Shown here piece after piece: positions 1-8,793 of a DNA stretch of 64,000 nt (the first letter of the stretch is position 1; every line of letters starts with the position of its first letter). The notes below the pieces were generated by a model. That model had not been told where the DNA came from. It was given only the letters and a program-made list of their open reading frames with translations, and searched no databases. Source of the stretch: Natronomonas gomsonensis (GTDB lineage Archaea > Halobacteriota > Halobacteria > Halobacteriales > Haloarculaceae); assembly GCF_013391635.1 (NCBI RefSeq), contig NZ_JACAWU010000001.1:992001-1056000 (forward strand). Direction: 5' to 3'. A program made the translations under genes and the position numbers.

Positions 1-402
1 CCGTTCAGCGCCGCCGGCTATCTGATGGGTGCGGTGCCCGCCAACGGCGGCCCCGCCGTCGGGTTCTTCACGTGGATTGCCTCGAACCCGACCGCACTCG
101 CCGTCATCGACGTGGCCGTCCCGTTCGGGCAACTCGCGATCGGTCTCGGACTCATCGTCGGCGCCTTCGTTCGCCTCGCGGCGTTCTTCGGCGCGCTCAT
201 GATGGTGATGTTCTACCTCGCCAACTGGGACGTCGCCCACGGCGTCATCAACGGCGACTTCGCGTACATGCTCGTGTTCCTGGCCGTCGCGGCCTTCGGC
301 GCAGGGCGCATCCTCGGACTGGACGCCTACATCGAGCAGTACAAAATCGACGGGCAGGCGCTCATCGAGAAGTACCCGAAGCTCGACTACGTCCTCGGGT
401 AA
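1..402 (+). CDS. DoxX-like membrane protein, 5' partial
   Basis: The reading frame is open from the first base of the window and ends at TAA, so the true start lies upstream; 133 residues are visible. The visible part holds about three hydrophobic helices: a PFGQLAIGLGLIVGAFVRLAAFF segment region, then an LMMVMFYLANW stretch, then a segment running from AYMLVFLAV. A polar tail ends in KYPKLDYVLG. This pattern is typical of the DoxX/quinol-oxidase-subunit-like family, which in haloarchaea is usually a small four-helix membrane protein of unknown electron-transfer or redox role. The family assignment rests on pattern only. The internal ATG at 25 is not the real start, because coding continues upstream of it. 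Confidence 0.7.
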   Translation, partial: PFSAAGYLMGAVPANGGPAVGFFTWIASNPTALAVIDVAVPFGQLAIGLGLIVGAFVRLAAFFGALMMVMFYLANWDVAHGVINGDFAYMLVFLAVAAFGAGRILGLDAYIEQYKIDGQALIEKYPKLDYVLG

Positions 403-497
403 CCCTCGTGGACCACGTTCAAAGACCACCTAACTAACCGTTTTCAGAACGCACGTTCCGTACCGTCGACACCCGATTTCGAGTCGACACCCCACCC

Positions 498-875
498 ATG
501 AACCTCAAAACACTCACCATCGCCCTCGCAGCTGCCGTCGCCGCCTTCGTCATCGTCGGCGTCGCCGTCACCGAACTCGCCGGCCAGAGCATGGAGTTCT
601 CGCTGTTCGTCGGCATCCCCGCCGGCCTCGTCGCCGGTGCGGTCGCCGGCGCCGTCGTCGCCCTCGGTCTCGGCTCCGAGGAGGCGGGCAACCGGCGTAT
701 CGCCGCCGCCTTCGGCGCCTTCGGCGTCGCCTTTCTCGCGACGTTCCTCGTCGGGGCGTTCCTGCTCAGCGTCGGCGTCGTCCTCTCGATACTCGTCGGG
801 GTCGTCGTCGGGGCGGTCGCCGCTCCGATCGGCTACCTCCGCGGACCGAAGACGCCGCCGACCGCGACGGCTTGA
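498..875 (+). CDS. Small hydrophobic membrane protein, function unknown
   Basis: 125 residues, almost wholly hydrophobic, with four predicted membrane helices: roughly residues 5-30, 35-60, 70-95 and 97-118. There is a short Gly/Ser/Glu loop after helix 2 and a Pro/Thr-rich polar tail. No catalytic motif is visible. The ATG is preceded by an A/T-poor 95-bp gap after the DoxX-like gene. The stop codon TGA abuts the stop of the convergent downstream gene with no spacer. It may be one of the many haloarchaeal four-helix proteins without a known role; no function is claimed. Confidence 0.65.
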   Translation: MNLKTLTIALAAAVAAFVIVGVAVTELAGQSMEFSLFVGIPAGLVAGAVAGAVVALGLGSEEAGNRRIAAAFGAFGVAFLATFLVGAFLLSVGVVLSILVGVVVGAVAAPIGYLRGPKTPPTATA

Positions 876-1148
876 TCACTCGTACAACGAGTAGGTGATG
901 ACGCCGAAGCCGATGGCGACGAGCGCGCTCTCGATGAGCAACACCGCATTGACCGGCAGCCCGAACGCTTGGTGGGCGGCGCCGGCCAGAAGCGACCCGA
1001 GCGTGACGAAGCCGAAGCCGACAGCGAGAAAACCGATGGGTCGAGAGCCGGTCCGGCGGTAGGCGTTCGCCGCGAAGTACGTTATGAGTCCGCCGAGAAC
1101 GAGCGTGACGGCCTTCAGCGCGACGACGAATGTGACGTAGTCGGTCAC
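876..1148 (-). CDS. DUF7521-like small membrane protein
   Basis: 90 residues from a GTG start (VTDYVTFVVALKAV...), with three hydrophobic helices at about residues 4-25, 35-60 and 65-88 and a conserved-looking small loop with YRRTG. I chose the GTG because it overlaps the stop of the upstream regulator gene in a GTGA arrangement, the usual sign of translational coupling; a longer reading from 1172 would begin inside the regulator. In haloarchaea such three-helix proteins are commonly paired with a winged-helix regulator, as here. The role is unknown. The DUF name is from memory of the gene pair and should be treated as tentative. Confidence 0.65.
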   Translation of the reverse strand: MTDYVTFVVALKAVTLVLGGLITYFAANAYRRTGSRPIGFLAVGFGFVTLGSLLAGAAHQAFGLPVNAVLLIESALVAIGFGVITYSLYE

Positions 1149-1516
1149 GTTTCGCTCCGCACCTCCGACCACATCTCGACGAGCTTGCCTTCGGGTTCGG
1201 GTGGCCGGACGATATCGATACCCAGCGGCGGCCCGCCGACCAAATCGAGGACGACGCGGTCGACATCGAGGGCGTACGTGGTGCGGTGGTGGCCGCCGGC
1301 CCGGATTTCCGTCCGCTCTTCGACCAGTGAGGCACCTTCGAGTTTACTGATTTTCCGATACGTCGTCGACAGCGGCACGTCGGCCGCCTCTGAGAGGGCC
1401 TTCACGCTCAGCGGTTCGTCGAGAGCGTACAGCAACTCGAGACACTGGTCGTCGTCCAGCGCCTCGATTACGTCCTCGGGTGGCGGCGTCTTCGCCGCTC
1501 TGTCGTCGAACACCAT
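1145..1516 (-). CDS. Winged-helix (ArsR/TrmB-like) transcriptional regulator
   Basis: 123 residues. Residues about 18-85 form a winged helix: DDQCLELLYALDEPLSVKAL, then helix-turn-helix LSEAADVPLSTTYRKISKLEGASLV, then a wing with EIRAGGHHRTTYAL. The C-terminal 35 residues are a short acidic tail. There is no metal-binding cysteine pair. It is the first gene of a two-gene unit with the membrane protein at 876-1148, overlapping it by 4 bp, so it may control or sense through that partner. This is inference from gene order only. Confidence 0.8.
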   Translation of the reverse strand: MVFDDRAAKTPPPEDVIEALDDDQCLELLYALDEPLSVKALSEAADVPLSTTYRKISKLEGASLVEERTEIRAGGHHRTTYALDVDRVVLDLVGGPPLGIDIVRPPEPEGKLVEMWSEVRSET

Positions 1517-1577
1517 GCGGTTCGATTTGCCGGTATCGCAGTTACGTCTTGTGCCGAACCGAGCGCTCGAAAACGCT

Positions 1578-1892
1578 CTATTCGACGTGAACCGTCTCCT
1601 CGACGATGGTCTGAAACCCCGCCTCGGTGTCGGCGAAGTTCGGAAGGTCGGCGCCCGTCCGCTCGACGGCCTCGGAGGCGAGGGCGGTTTCCAGCGCCGC
1701 CTCGTCGGCGAAGTACAACCCCGCGAAGCCGTCGTAACGGCTTTCCTCGGGGGCTCGCGGTAACGAGGTGGTGTATCGCTCCAGTCCGGGTATCGCCTCG
1801 GCCAGCGGGACGTGTTCGGTCAGCCAATGGTCGCAGAAGGCCTCGTGGTCGAGTCCCTGCGTCCGTACGAGTCCGACGACGACTTTGAGCAT
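1578..1892 (-). CDS. EthD-like dimeric alpha/beta-barrel protein
   Basis: 104 residues in the ferredoxin-like dimeric barrel pattern. It opens with the strand MLKVVVGLVRTQGLD, followed by HEAFCDHWLTEHVPLAEAIPG, the typical EthD-family helix with W..EHVPL. The end has a DTEAGFQTIVEE helix. Proteins of this family bind or degrade small aromatic or quinone compounds, or have unknown roles. No heme ligand can be assigned securely; His at about 20 and 27 are candidates. It stands alone, 61 bp after the upstream regulator gene's start region and 40 bp downstream of the beta-propeller gene, in the same direction as the latter. Confidence 0.7.
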   Translation of the reverse strand: MLKVVVGLVRTQGLDHEAFCDHWLTEHVPLAEAIPGLERYTTSLPRAPEESRYDGFAGLYFADEAALETALASEAVERTGADLPNFADTEAGFQTIVEETVHVE

Positions 1893-1932
1893 CTCTCCAA
1901 TCGAGACGACGGGTTGGGATAAACCGCCGCTC

Positions 1933-3945
1933 TCACTCGGCGAGCGATATCGTCGCCGTCTGCTCCCACGAGCGCTCGTCGACGACGGTCAGCGACGACT
2001 CGCCGAAGACGTAGAGGTGATCGCCGACGTAAGCGGCCCGCCGTGCGCTGCCGTCGGTGTCGACGGTCGTCTCGACGCTTAGCCCGTCGGTGTAGTTGAA
2101 CACGTAGCCGGTGTCCCCGGCGGGCAGGAAGAACACACCGTGGCGGCGGTCCATGAGGAAGGCGTGGTGGCTCTCGCCGACCGCCGACCACCGCTGTTCG
2201 AGGATACGGTCGGTCTCGACGGTGGGGTTGGAGGGCTCGGATACGTCGAAGACGACGAGTTTCACCCTCCCGTCTTCTTCGCCGATACCGAGGATGCGGT
2301 CCTCGGAGATGGGATGGAGGTACGACGAGAAGCCGGGGAGTTTCAACTCGCCTTCGACGGTGGGGTTCTCGGAATCAGAGAGGTCGACGACGTGGAAGGG
2401 GTCGATTCGTCGGAACGTGACGACGTAAGCCTCGTCGTCGGTATAGCGGACCGAGTAGATGCGCTCGGTGATGCCCATCCCCTGTACCGATCCGGTCACG
2501 TCGAGGTCCTCGTCGAGGACGTAGAGGTCGTTCTCGCTGTCGGTGCCGAAGGCGCCATCGACTGTCGTGGCGATGCGGAACTCGCCGTCGCGTTCGTCGA
2601 GCGAAAACTGGTTCAGCGGCCGGCCGGGAATCGACCCGGTCGCGCCCGCTTCGACGCTCGGCGTATCGGTGTCGGCGCCCTCGACATCGAAGGCGACGAT
2701 GCCGGTTCGCTGGAATCGGCGTTTGTTGTCGGCGGCCCACGCTTGCAGGTCCTCCTGCAGGGCCTGCTCGGCCTCGCGGCGCTCGGAGTCGTTCAACCCG
2801 GCCAGCCACGCATCGATGGCCCGCTGTATCTCGAATCGCTTCGACCGCTGGCTCAATTCGTAACCGCGAATCTCCTCGACTCGCTCGACGGTGTCGTCGT
2901 CGAGGCGGTCGGACTGGTTCGTCACGAGGAACTCCGCGACCATATCCGCCCGATTGAGCGGCTTCGGGTAGGTGACGTACACGGAATCGGCGGAGACGTA
3001 GACGACGCTGTCGCCGCCCGACCCGACGAAGGAGGCGCTGTCGTCGGCCTCGCCGTCGGTCGGGTCGAGCGTCGTCACGGTGTAGGTGGCGTCGGTCGGC
3101 GCCGGTTCGGTCGGATGGTGAATCGAGGTACAGGGCACCACCACGTCGTCCATCGGCCGAATCGGACAGGGACTTCGGCGGTCGACGCCGTCGACGGTGA
3201 CGAGATAGACGGTGCCGGCGTGGAGTCGCGCGGTGACCACGCGGTCCGAGAGGGACTTCGACCACGTCCGCTCGGGGTTCTCGCGGTCGGCCACGTCGTA
3301 GCCGAGGAGTCGGTCGTCCTCGAAGACGACGAGGCTATCGTTGGCCAAGAGCAGTCGCCCGGAGATATTCAGACGACTCGCCACTTCCGGGGCGGCGGGG
3401 TCGGAGGCGTTGACGAGGTGGACGCCGCTTCGGTCCTTTGTCGGCGGTTCGACTGGCTCGCTTTCGGCGGTTCGGTCTTCGGGAGTGGGTTCCGGCACCG
3501 GCGCGGGGCGGACGTGACGCTCTCGCGTCGCGTAGTACAGCGTGTCGCTCGTCGTCTTCAGCCGGTCGGGTTCGTCGATGCCCTCTATCTGAACGTTCGT
3601 CTCGGAGACACGGCGCTGTTCGCCGACGCCCGCTTCGCCGCCCCCCTCCCCATCGTCGGCTCCCGCCTGCGGTTCGGCGGCGGGCGCGTCCGCCGAGGTG
3701 GTCCGTGCGCTCGACGCTTGCACCTGGTCGCCGAGGCCGATGGCTCCCGACGTGGCCTCGGCTTCTCGGAGATACGACCGGAACTCCTCCGCTGAGTCGA
3801 ACGTCGAGACGGCGTCGTCTTCGGGTGGTTCACTCGAATCGTCGGGGACGGTGTCGAGTACGACCCCGCCGACGGTTCCGCCGACGAGCAGGATCCCGAC
3901 GACGACGGCCAGTTGCGCCATCGATAGCGAACCGATTCGCGTCAT
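1933..3945 (-). CDS. Membrane-anchored beta-propeller protein (Beta_propel family)
   Basis: 670 residues. Residues about 8-30 form one N-terminal hydrophobic segment (MAQLAVVVGILLVGGTVGGVV), a signal anchor. A low-complexity acidic/Ala/Gly linker follows to about residue 130, then the segment RRVSETNVQIEGIDEPDRLKT, a hallmark of the secreted proteins with C-terminal beta-propellers. Blade-like repeats of the form ..VYLV.., ..VYVTYPK.., ..EAYVVTFRRIDPFHVVDL.. and ..LYVFGESSL.. fill the rest. The protein should face the outside of the cell. Its ligand is unknown. The long antisense reading frame over this gene is a codon-bias shadow. Confidence 0.8.
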   Translation of the reverse strand: MTRIGSLSMAQLAVVVGILLVGGTVGGVVLDTVPDDSSEPPEDDAVSTFDSAEEFRSYLREAEATSGAIGLGDQVQASSARTTSADAPAAEPQAGADDGEGGGEAGVGEQRRVSETNVQIEGIDEPDRLKTTSDTLYYATRERHVRPAPVPEPTPEDRTAESEPVEPPTKDRSGVHLVNASDPAAPEVASRLNISGRLLLANDSLVVFEDDRLLGYDVADRENPERTWSKSLSDRVVTARLHAGTVYLVTVDGVDRRSPCPIRPMDDVVVPCTSIHHPTEPAPTDATYTVTTLDPTDGEADDSASFVGSGGDSVVYVSADSVYVTYPKPLNRADMVAEFLVTNQSDRLDDDTVERVEEIRGYELSQRSKRFEIQRAIDAWLAGLNDSERREAEQALQEDLQAWAADNKRRFQRTGIVAFDVEGADTDTPSVEAGATGSIPGRPLNQFSLDERDGEFRIATTVDGAFGTDSENDLYVLDEDLDVTGSVQGMGITERIYSVRYTDDEAYVVTFRRIDPFHVVDLSDSENPTVEGELKLPGFSSYLHPISEDRILGIGEEDGRVKLVVFDVSEPSNPTVETDRILEQRWSAVGESHHAFLMDRRHGVFFLPAGDTGYVFNYTDGLSVETTVDTDGSARRAAYVGDHLYVFGESSLTVVDERSWEQTATISLAE

Positions 3946-4104
3946 ACCACCCCTGTTTCCCGTCGAACGGATAATGTGTTACCGTAGAACAAAGAGCGGT
4001 TTTACCTATGTGCTGGCGATGTCCTCGGTAGGGCCACGGCAGGTTACAACGACGAAAACGAGAGTAATACTTAGGATGTGTCGTCGAGGAACGAAAATTG
4101 TCCG

Positions 4105-5685
4105 ATGGACCCTGCTGACACGCCCACCACGACCAGACGAACCGCCCTGAAGACGCTTGGCGTCGGGTTTACGACGCTCGCTGTGGCCGGAACCGCCGCC
4201 GGGTCGTCGCTCTCGGTGACGACCGATTGGGCCGATAAGTACGGCGACACCGAGTGGATACTCGGCGGCACGCTCGACGCCCTCGGCGACGCGAGCGAGG
4301 CCTACTGCGACTTCGAATTCCGTCCGGAAGGCGACGATGCGTGGACGGTAATCGAGGGGACGACGCTCTCCCAACCGGACTCGTACACCGCCACCACCGG
4401 CACGGTCGAGCCGGGTGTGACCTACGAGTATCGTGCGGTCGCCGAGACGAGCAGCGGCCGCGTTACCGGTTCGACGGACACGTTCTACGTGTACGTCTCG
4501 CCAACGCTGACGACCGGCGACGTGACGGCACTCGAGGAGGACCGAGCGACCGTCACCGCGACACTCGATGACCTCGGGAGCGCCGACAGTTGTGCGGTGT
4601 GGTTCAGCTACCGCGTCAGCGGCGGGTCGTGGCAGGAGACCGACCGACAGACGCTCTCCTCGCCCGGCGAGTTCGCCGCCGACCTCACCGGTCTGAGCGC
4701 CGACACCGAATACGAGTACCGGGCGCGAGCGGAGGGTGACGACGGAACCTACGGCTACGGCGGCGGTCGAACGTTCACGACCGATACACTGCTCGGCGTC
4801 ACGACCGATGCCGTAACTGCGCTCGATGAGAACGCCGCGACGCTCGAAGGGACGCTGACCGACACCGGAGGTGCAGACAGCGTCTCGGTCGGATTCACGT
4901 ACTACGACCTCGACACCTCCACGGGCTACCGCGTCGACGCCGGGGAACTGACCGCGAGTGGCTCCTTCGAGGCTCGGGTCTCCGACCTCGACTCCGAGAC
5001 GAACTACGAGTTCCGCGCCACCGCGACCGGCAGCGACGGCGACAGTGCCCGCGGCGACGCGCTTCGGTTCACGACCGACTCGTTGCTCGGCGTCGAGACG
5101 GCCGGTGCGACCGATATCGAGCCGACGGCGGCAACGCTCACCGCCGACCTCACCGACCTCGGTGGCGCCGACTCGGTGGACGTGACCTTCGAGTATCGCC
5201 GTGTCGGGGCCGACGCCTGGGTCGACGGCGGCGTCGAGACGGTTTCCTCGACCGGGACGGTTCGCCGGCGCGTCGACGGCCTCGACGACGACACAGACTA
5301 CGAGTACCGTGCAACGGCGACCGCCAGCGACGGCGACGCCGACGCGGGTGGGACGGCGACGTTCACGACGCCGGTCGGTAACGAGGCGCCGACCGTCGAG
5401 TCGCTGTCAGCATACGACTCCTCGCCGCCGAATCCGCACGCAGAACTCAACGCCGAGTGGACGGTTGCCGACGCCGACGGAAACCTCGCGTCCGTCGACG
5501 TGACTATCCGCAACTCCGACGGACGGAGCGTCTACAGCAACCCGAGGCGTGTCAGCGGTGGTGAGGCAAGCGGCAGCGAGTACACCGAAGTCAAGAAAGG
5601 TGACGGCGAGACGTACACCGTCTCCGTCGTAGTCACCGACTCCGATGGGGCGACCGGAAGCGACGAACTGTCGTTCCGAGCGTAG
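4105..5685 (+). CDS. Tat-exported protein with four fibronectin-III-like repeats
   Basis: 526 residues from the second ATG, chosen because it puts the twin-arginine motif (TTRRTALKTLGVG) directly at the N-terminus; an earlier ATG at 4078 would add nine residues. A hydrophobic h-region and AGTAAG cleavage area end near residue 31. Four repeats of about 95 residues follow, each closing with a YEYRA/YEFRATA strand and a GDGD turn (near residues 115, 212, 305 and 400). A distinct C-terminal domain starts around NEAPTVES and resembles PKD or Ig-like folds. No enzyme domain is present, so a cell-surface or adhesin-like role is an inference. Confidence 0.75.
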   Translation: MDPADTPTTTRRTALKTLGVGFTTLAVAGTAAGSSLSVTTDWADKYGDTEWILGGTLDALGDASEAYCDFEFRPEGDDAWTVIEGTTLSQPDSYTATTGTVEPGVTYEYRAVAETSSGRVTGSTDTFYVYVSPTLTTGDVTALEEDRATVTATLDDLGSADSCAVWFSYRVSGGSWQETDRQTLSSPGEFAADLTGLSADTEYEYRARAEGDDGTYGYGGGRTFTTDTLLGVTTDAVTALDENAATLEGTLTDTGGADSVSVGFTYYDLDTSTGYRVDAGELTASGSFEARVSDLDSETNYEFRATATGSDGDSARGDALRFTTDSLLGVETAGATDIEPTAATLTADLTDLGGADSVDVTFEYRRVGADAWVDGGVETVSSTGTVRRRVDGLDDDTDYEYRATATASDGDADAGGTATFTTPVGNEAPTVESLSAYDSSPPNPHAELNAEWTVADADGNLASVDVTIRNSDGRSVYSNPRRVSGGEASGSEYTEVKKGDGETYTVSVVVTDSDGATGSDELSFRA

Positions 5686-5717
5686 CGGGCCCTCGACGTT
5701 TCGAGACGGCATCCACG

Positions 5718-5723
5718 TTTATA
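5718..5723 (+). promoter_or_regulatory. Candidate TATA box for bat
   Basis: TTTATA lies 36 bp before the bat ATG at 5759, the spacing expected for an archaeal promoter with a very short or absent 5' leader. It starts 32 bp after the stop of the upstream surface-protein gene, so bat probably has its own promoter. Confidence 0.5.
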
Positions 5724-5758
5724 CTGCCGGCGGCCCTACCCAAACCAGTGAGGTATCC

Positions 5759-7762
5759 ATGACCGGAACACAGGGGGCGAGGGTGCTCACCGTGTCGGAG
5801 TCGGCCGACGGTCCGACGGCCGCCATCGAAGGTGAGGGGTCGTTCGCCGTGCTCACGGCGACGGATGCGGCCGGGGCACTGACTCGACTCGAGGAGGCCG
5901 ACTGTGTGGTGGTGGTCGACGGTCCGAAACTCGATGCGGTCGGGGTACTGGAGGCGATTCGAGAACGCGACACCGAGGTGCCAGTCGTCGTCGTGGCGGA
6001 CGACGAGACGGTCGCCAGCCGAGCGGTCGCCGCCGGCGTCGACGAGTTCGTGCCGAAGACGACGCCGGGCGCCGAGAGCAGACTACTCGACCGACTCCGT
6101 GCGGCACTCGAGGGGACGCCCCCGCTCCGGACCGACGGCGCCGCCCGAATGCCCATCGAGAACCTCGGCGTCCGCGAGGAACTCCGGCTGAAGGAGCGGG
6201 CCATCGACGAGGCGCCGGTCGGCGTCACCATCGCCGACGCTGACCGCCCAGACGAGCCGATGGTGTACATCAACGACGCCTTCGAGCGGCTGACGGGCTA
6301 CTCCAAAGAGCGCGTCGTCGGTCGCAACTGTCGGTTCCTGCAGGGTGAGGACTCCGACCCCGAGGCGATCGCCGCGATGCGGGAGGCGGTCGATTCGGGC
6401 TCTTCGGTGTCCGTCGAGTTGCTGAACTACCGGAAGGGCGGCGAGCCGTTCTGGAACCGCGTCGACATCGCACCGGTCCACGGTGCCGACGGCGAGGTGT
6501 CGCACTTCGTCGGTTTCCAGACCGACATCACAGAGCGCAAGGAGGCCGAGATGGAGTTGAAACGCGAACGGCGGAACCTCGAACACCTGCTGGCCCGCAT
6601 CAACGGCCTCCTCAAGGACGTGACGCGGGAACTCGTCGGGTCGGAGCGACGCGCCGAGGTCGAACAGGGCGTCTGTGACAGCGTCGCGGCCGTCGACACC
6701 TACGAGTTCGCGTGGGTCGGCGTCCCCGACCGCTCCAGCGACACGCTCACGGCGACGGCGTCGGCCGGCGAGTGGGCGGTCCGATCCGACGACCTCGGCG
6801 TCGACCTCGCGGCGGCGGACCCCCTTCCGGCCGCCGTCGCCTACGACACCGGCGAGTTACAGGTCGTCACCGACCGGGCGGAACTGGCGGCCATCGCCGA
6901 GCGGTCACCGTGGATGGATTCGGAGGGGGTCCGTGGCATCGCCGCCGTCCCGCTCGTCTACGGCGAGACGACATACGGCGTTCTCTCGCTATACACGACG
7001 GAGGAGGCGGCGCTGAACGAACACGAACGGGTCGTCCTCGAGGCCATCGGCCGGGCGGCGGCGACGGCGCTGAACGCCTTAGAGCGCGGCCGCATGCTCG
7101 CGACCGACAGCGTCCGACAACTCGACGTGGAAACCACCGACGACGGGCTGTTCTTCGTCGACCTCTCGGCTCGAACCGGCCGTTCGCTCACCTACAACGG
7201 GTCGGTGTACCGCGAGGACGGTTCGGTGCTGATGTTCTTCCGGTCGGACGGCGACACGGAGGCCATCCTCGATACCGTCGAACAGTATCCACACATCGCG
7301 TCGGCGGAGGTGATACACGAACACGGCGGGGAGACGCTGTTCGAGTTCGCCGTTACCGACGACTCCCTGCCGGCGACGCTGGCCGAACGCGGCGTGCGGA
7401 TCTGCGAAATCGGCGTCGTCGACGGCGTCGCGACCATCGAACTCGAACTGCCGAGCGAGGGCGACGTTCGGGCCGTCGCCGACCTCCTCTCGGACCGGTA
7501 TCCGGAGACCGATGTCGTCGCCCAGCGCGAACGGGAGCGTCCGCCGTCGACGCGACAGGCCTTCGTCGCAGAGGTGGAGGACCGCTTGACCGAACGGCAG
7601 TTGACGGCGCTGCAGAAGGCCCACGTCAGCGGCTTCTACGAGTGGGACCGTCCGGTCACGGGCGATACGCTCGCCGAATCGATGGGCATCGGCCGGGCGA
7701 CGTACCACCAGCACCTCCGGGCGGCCGAGCGAAAACTCATCGAGGCGTTCTTCGAACGGTAG
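5759..7762 (+). CDS. bat: Bacterio-opsin activator Bat with LOV-type PAS domain
   Basis: 667 residues from ATG 5759; an upstream in-frame ATG at 5645 lies inside the previous gene. Domains in order: receiver-like N-terminus (about 1-120), PAS/PAC (about 140-260), GAF (about 275-445), Bat-associated domain (about 450-595) and C-terminal HTH_10 helix-turn-helix (about 605-660, LTERQLTALQKAH...IGRATYHQHLRAAE). The PAS carries the LOV signature GRNCRFLQG with the photoreactive Cys at 191, plus the Asn/Gln positions in NYRKGGEPFWN and FVGFQTDIT. Bat of Halobacterium activates bop and brp at low oxygen and in light. Here it is convergent with blh and sits 2.7 kb from bop, which carries a Bat-type upstream site. 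A TTTATA box at 5718-5723 suggests a nearly leaderless mRNA. Confidence 0.9.
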   Translation: MTGTQGARVLTVSESADGPTAAIEGEGSFAVLTATDAAGALTRLEEADCVVVVDGPKLDAVGVLEAIRERDTEVPVVVVADDETVASRAVAAGVDEFVPKTTPGAESRLLDRLRAALEGTPPLRTDGAARMPIENLGVREELRLKERAIDEAPVGVTIADADRPDEPMVYINDAFERLTGYSKERVVGRNCRFLQGEDSDPEAIAAMREAVDSGSSVSVELLNYRKGGEPFWNRVDIAPVHGADGEVSHFVGFQTDITERKEAEMELKRERRNLEHLLARINGLLKDVTRELVGSERRAEVEQGVCDSVAAVDTYEFAWVGVPDRSSDTLTATASAGEWAVRSDDLGVDLAAADPLPAAVAYDTGELQVVTDRAELAAIAERSPWMDSEGVRGIAAVPLVYGETTYGVLSLYTTEEAALNEHERVVLEAIGRAAATALNALERGRMLATDSVRQLDVETTDDGLFFVDLSARTGRSLTYNGSVYREDGSVLMFFRSDGDTEAILDTVEQYPHIASAEVIHEHGGETLFEFAVTDDSLPATLAERGVRICEIGVVDGVATIELELPSEGDVRAVADLLSDRYPETDVVAQRERERPPSTRQAFVAEVEDRLTERQLTALQKAHVSGFYEWDRPVTGDTLAESMGIGRATYHQHLRAAERKLIEAFFER

Positions 7763-7764
7763 TT

Positions 7765-8793
7765 CTACGTCCACCAGACGCCTTCCCGGCGGTCCATCCA
7801 CGTCACGACGGCGACGTGAGGGAGCGTGAGGACGGCGATGAAGACGAGATACACCGCCGCGACCGACGCCGGCGAGGTGGGCGTGACGGGGACGAATACC
7901 GCGAAGCCGACGAGGAAGACGAGTGCCAGCGCGGTCAGCGGGGCGGCCTCCCGGGCGAACCGCCCGAGGAGTTTTCGGGTGTCGACAGCCGAGTCACCGT
8001 CGACGGCGACGACTCTGATGACGTGCCGGAGGGCGTGCCAGATACAGAAGTAGACGCCGATGGCGACCAGCGGCGGCACCGTCAGGAAGAACAGCCACAG
8101 CAGCGCGGTTTCACCCGCATCGACACGCCAGCCGCGGCCGCCCTCGCGACGATAGCCGACTGCCAGAGTCACGACGGTGGCCGCGAGGAAGACGCTCCCG
8201 CCCACGAGGCGAGTCGTCTCGGCGAACAGCCACGCCACCGAGAGGTCGGCGCCGAACAGTCCGACCCACGCCTCGACGACGGTTCGGTATCTGTCGGGGA
8301 ACGCCAGCAGCGGAACGAACATCGGGAGGCCGCCGCGGACGAACCCGGTCGCCGCCCGCAGTCGCGTCGAGTCGAGGTGGTCGGCGTCGACGAAGACGAC
8401 GAGAGCGTGAACGTCGCCCTGTCCCCAGTGGAACCACGTTATCGCGATGAAGAGTCCTGCGGCGGCAAGCGGCGCGAGGAGCCACAGCGCGGCGTAGGCG
8501 CCCCCGACGGCGGCGTAGAGAATACCGACGACGACCATCGAGGACGTACGCGACCGGTCGTCGTCGATTCGCGCCGGAACGAGGTAGTCGACCGCACCGT
8601 GGGGGAGGCCGAAAAGGACGACGCTCGCCGCCAGCGGGAGGTATCTGAGCGTGGGGCTGACCGTGACGCCGAGCAGCCGTCCGACCGTCGCTCCGACGAC
8701 GAACAGGGCACAAATCGTCCACGCCGGGCGGGTGGCGAGGCGGTCGTACATCGCGCGAAACGCTGGCGTCGGCCGGTCGACGGTCACGCCCAT
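7765..8793 (-). CDS. blh: Brp/Blh-type beta-carotene 15,15'-dioxygenase
   Basis: 342 residues, about nine membrane helices. Histidine motifs of the Brp/Blh family are intact: FGLPHGAVDYLVP, TWFHWGQGD, FCIWHALRH and TLPHVAVVTW, which supply the iron-binding histidines. The enzyme cleaves beta-carotene into two retinals, the chromophore of bacteriorhodopsin. The start chosen is ATG 8793, overlapping crtY by 10 bp; GTG 8787 would give the classical 4-bp GTGA overlap and is equally plausible. Translational coupling to crtY is likely, so lycopene to beta-carotene to retinal is encoded by one transcript. Confidence 0.9.
   Translation of the reverse strand: MGVTVDRPTPAFRAMYDRLATRPAWTICALFVVGATVGRLLGVTVSPTLRYLPLAASVVLFGLPHGAVDYLVPARIDDDRSRTSSMVVVGILYAAVGGAYAALWLLAPLAAAGLFIAITWFHWGQGDVHALVVFVDADHLDSTRLRAATGFVRGGLPMFVPLLAFPDRYRTVVEAWVGLFGADLSVAWLFAETTRLVGGSVFLAATVVTLAVGYRREGGRGWRVDAGETALLWLFFLTVPPLVAIGVYFCIWHALRHVIRVVAVDGDSAVDTRKLLGRFAREAAPLTALALVFLVGFAVFVPVTPTSPASVAAVYLVFIAVLTLPHVAVVTWMDRREGVWWT

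Noticed and set aside
2140..3795. Long plus-strand reading frame (551 codons) across the beta-propeller gene
   Set aside because: Acidic, repetitive Val/Asp/Gly sequence without domains; it is the antisense shadow of a GC-rich gene.
5740..5756. ACCCAAACCAGTGAGG before bat as a second UAS
   Set aside because: It is within 20 bp of the ATG, past the TATA box, and its right half does not match TTnGG.
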